Origin: Bdellovibrio reynosensis
Lineage (GTDB): Bacteria; Bdellovibrionota; Bdellovibrionia; Bdellovibrionales; Bdellovibrionaceae
Reading direction: 5' to 3'
DNA: 64,000 nucleotides
Assembly (NCBI RefSeq): GCF_022814725.1
Contig: NZ_CP093442.1
Span: 2,480,001-2,544,000 of the forward strand
Position 1 is the stretch's first letter; every line of letters begins with the position of its first letter. This document shows, piece after piece, positions 63,607 through 64,000 of the stretch. The position numbers and the translations under genes are program-made. A model generated the notes under the pieces. It did not search any database and was not told the DNA's origin. It worked only from the letters and a program-made list of their open reading frames with translations.

Positions 63607-64000
63607 TTAATGTCCTGATGGAGCGGGTGCAGAACCCGCTTTTTCATTTCCCAAACCCGCTTGTTTTATTCTTTCTTGTACATCCCAGGTTCTTTTTGCT
63701 TTTCTTAAGCGTTCTTCGGCCTGGTAAGAATCCCACTCTTTTGGATCGGGCCATGTTTCGCCTTTTTTAAACGCCGCCAGGTAAGATTTCTTTGAATCCC
63801 GGGCGCGAGCCTTTTTCTTTAGTTCTAAATACTGCTTTTCTTGCAAAAGCTTCGTGAGTCTCTCTTTTGATTCTCTTACGCGCTTTTGGGCGTACTTAAT
63901 TTGACCTGTTTGGGGAACAACGTCTGCTAAAGTCTTTTCGTGATCAGCAAGGGTCTTTTGTTCGCCCGCAATAGCTACATCTGTAGCTTTTAATTCAGCC
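63607..64000 (-). CDS. Coiled-coil-like hypothetical protein (5' end cut by window)
   Basis: Frame open on the minus strand from its stop at 63607 to the right edge with no in-frame stop, so only the C-terminal 130 or so residues are visible and the start lies beyond 64000. I hand-read the part up to the edge: AELKATDVAIAGEQKTLADHEKTL then VRESKERLTKLLQ, which is highly charged and heptad-like, then a proline-poor tail KKGETWPDPKEWDSYQAEERLRKAKRTW and a C-terminus GSAPAPSGH. No family recognised. It converges with rsmG across parS. Confidence 0.7.
   Translation of the reverse strand, partial: AELKATDVAIAGEQKTLADHEKTLADVVPQTGQIKYAQKRVRESKERLTKLLQEKQYLELKKKARARDSKKSYLAAFKKGETWPDPKEWDSYQAEERLRKAKRTWDVQERIKQAGLGNEKAGSAPAPSGH

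Overview
The window is a chromosomal replication-origin region from a Bdellovibrio-type predatory bacterium (Bdellovibrionota). The evidence is the order dnaA-dnaN-recF-gyrB-gyrA on one side of the origin and rpmH-rnpA-yidD-yidC-jag-mnmE-mnmG-rsmG on the other. A 64-residue histone-fold protein closely resembles the Bdellovibrio histone known as Bd0055/HBb, and there are many secreted proteases and lipoproteins. The sequence looks clearly more AT-rich than I would expect for B. bacteriovorus HD100 (by eye, not counted), so another species of the group is likely. No tRNA, rRNA, CRISPR array, insertion sequence or prophage was seen, and no gene-free stretch exceeds about 300 bases.

Layout. 1-4.1 kb: gatA (cut by the window edge) and gatC, divergent ligA, and the histone gene. 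4.2-10.2 kb: a membrane-anchored phosphoesterase, murD, a large exported protein of unknown function, a lipoprotein and a transaldolase-family gene. 10.3-17.3 kb: a tightly overlapping leftward operon running ftsK, an exported protein, a TPR protein, an LptM-like lipoprotein, dapF, dapA, dapB and a degenerate FolK homologue. This links chromosome segregation with lysine/diaminopimelate synthesis for the cell wall. 17.4-24.4 kb: queE, a Fis-type regulator, dnaB, a dehydrogenase, a secreted trypsin and the rpsF-DUF2232-rplI ribosomal block without rpsR. 24.5-27.2 kb: a rightward cluster of FHA protein, alpha/beta hydrolase and cyclase-like DUF3095 protein. 27.2-32.0 kb: three tandem subtilases, a plausible predation-related secreted protease array. 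32.6-38.6 kb: succinate dehydrogenase/fumarate reductase (sdhCAB order), divergent etfBA and a lipid acyltransferase. 38.6-43.7 kb: three parvulin/SurA-type chaperones, pdxA and a phosphohexomutase. 43.9-46.6 kb: a solo solute-binding protein, then the Fo part of ATP synthase (atpZ-like, atpI, atpB, atpE). 46.6-54.6 kb: a TPR lipoprotein, gyrA, gyrB, recF and dnaN. 54.6-54.9 kb: oriC. 54.9-63.6 kb: dnaA and the rightward ribosome/membrane-insertion/tRNA-modification block, ending in a parS site and a partial coiled-coil gene.

The origin shows a strand switch: dnaA and everything immediately left of it run leftward, and rpmH to rsmG run rightward, so both sets are co-directional with replication forks leaving oriC. 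The dnaA-dnaN gap holds a perfect DnaA box, a run of five TAG trinucleotides (a DnaA-trio-type element) and an AT-rich unwinding segment in the textbook order. A perfect parS palindrome about 9 kb away exactly fills the 16-base gap between two convergent stop codons.

The most notable observations are the histone gene, the DnaA-trio origin, the parS placement, and an intrinsic terminator embedded in the signal-peptide codons of a chaperone gene. Also of note are two small dispersed intergenic repeat families, a structured GC-rich element behind atpE, and a c-subunit with an N-terminal export-like extension and a possible sodium-binding signature.
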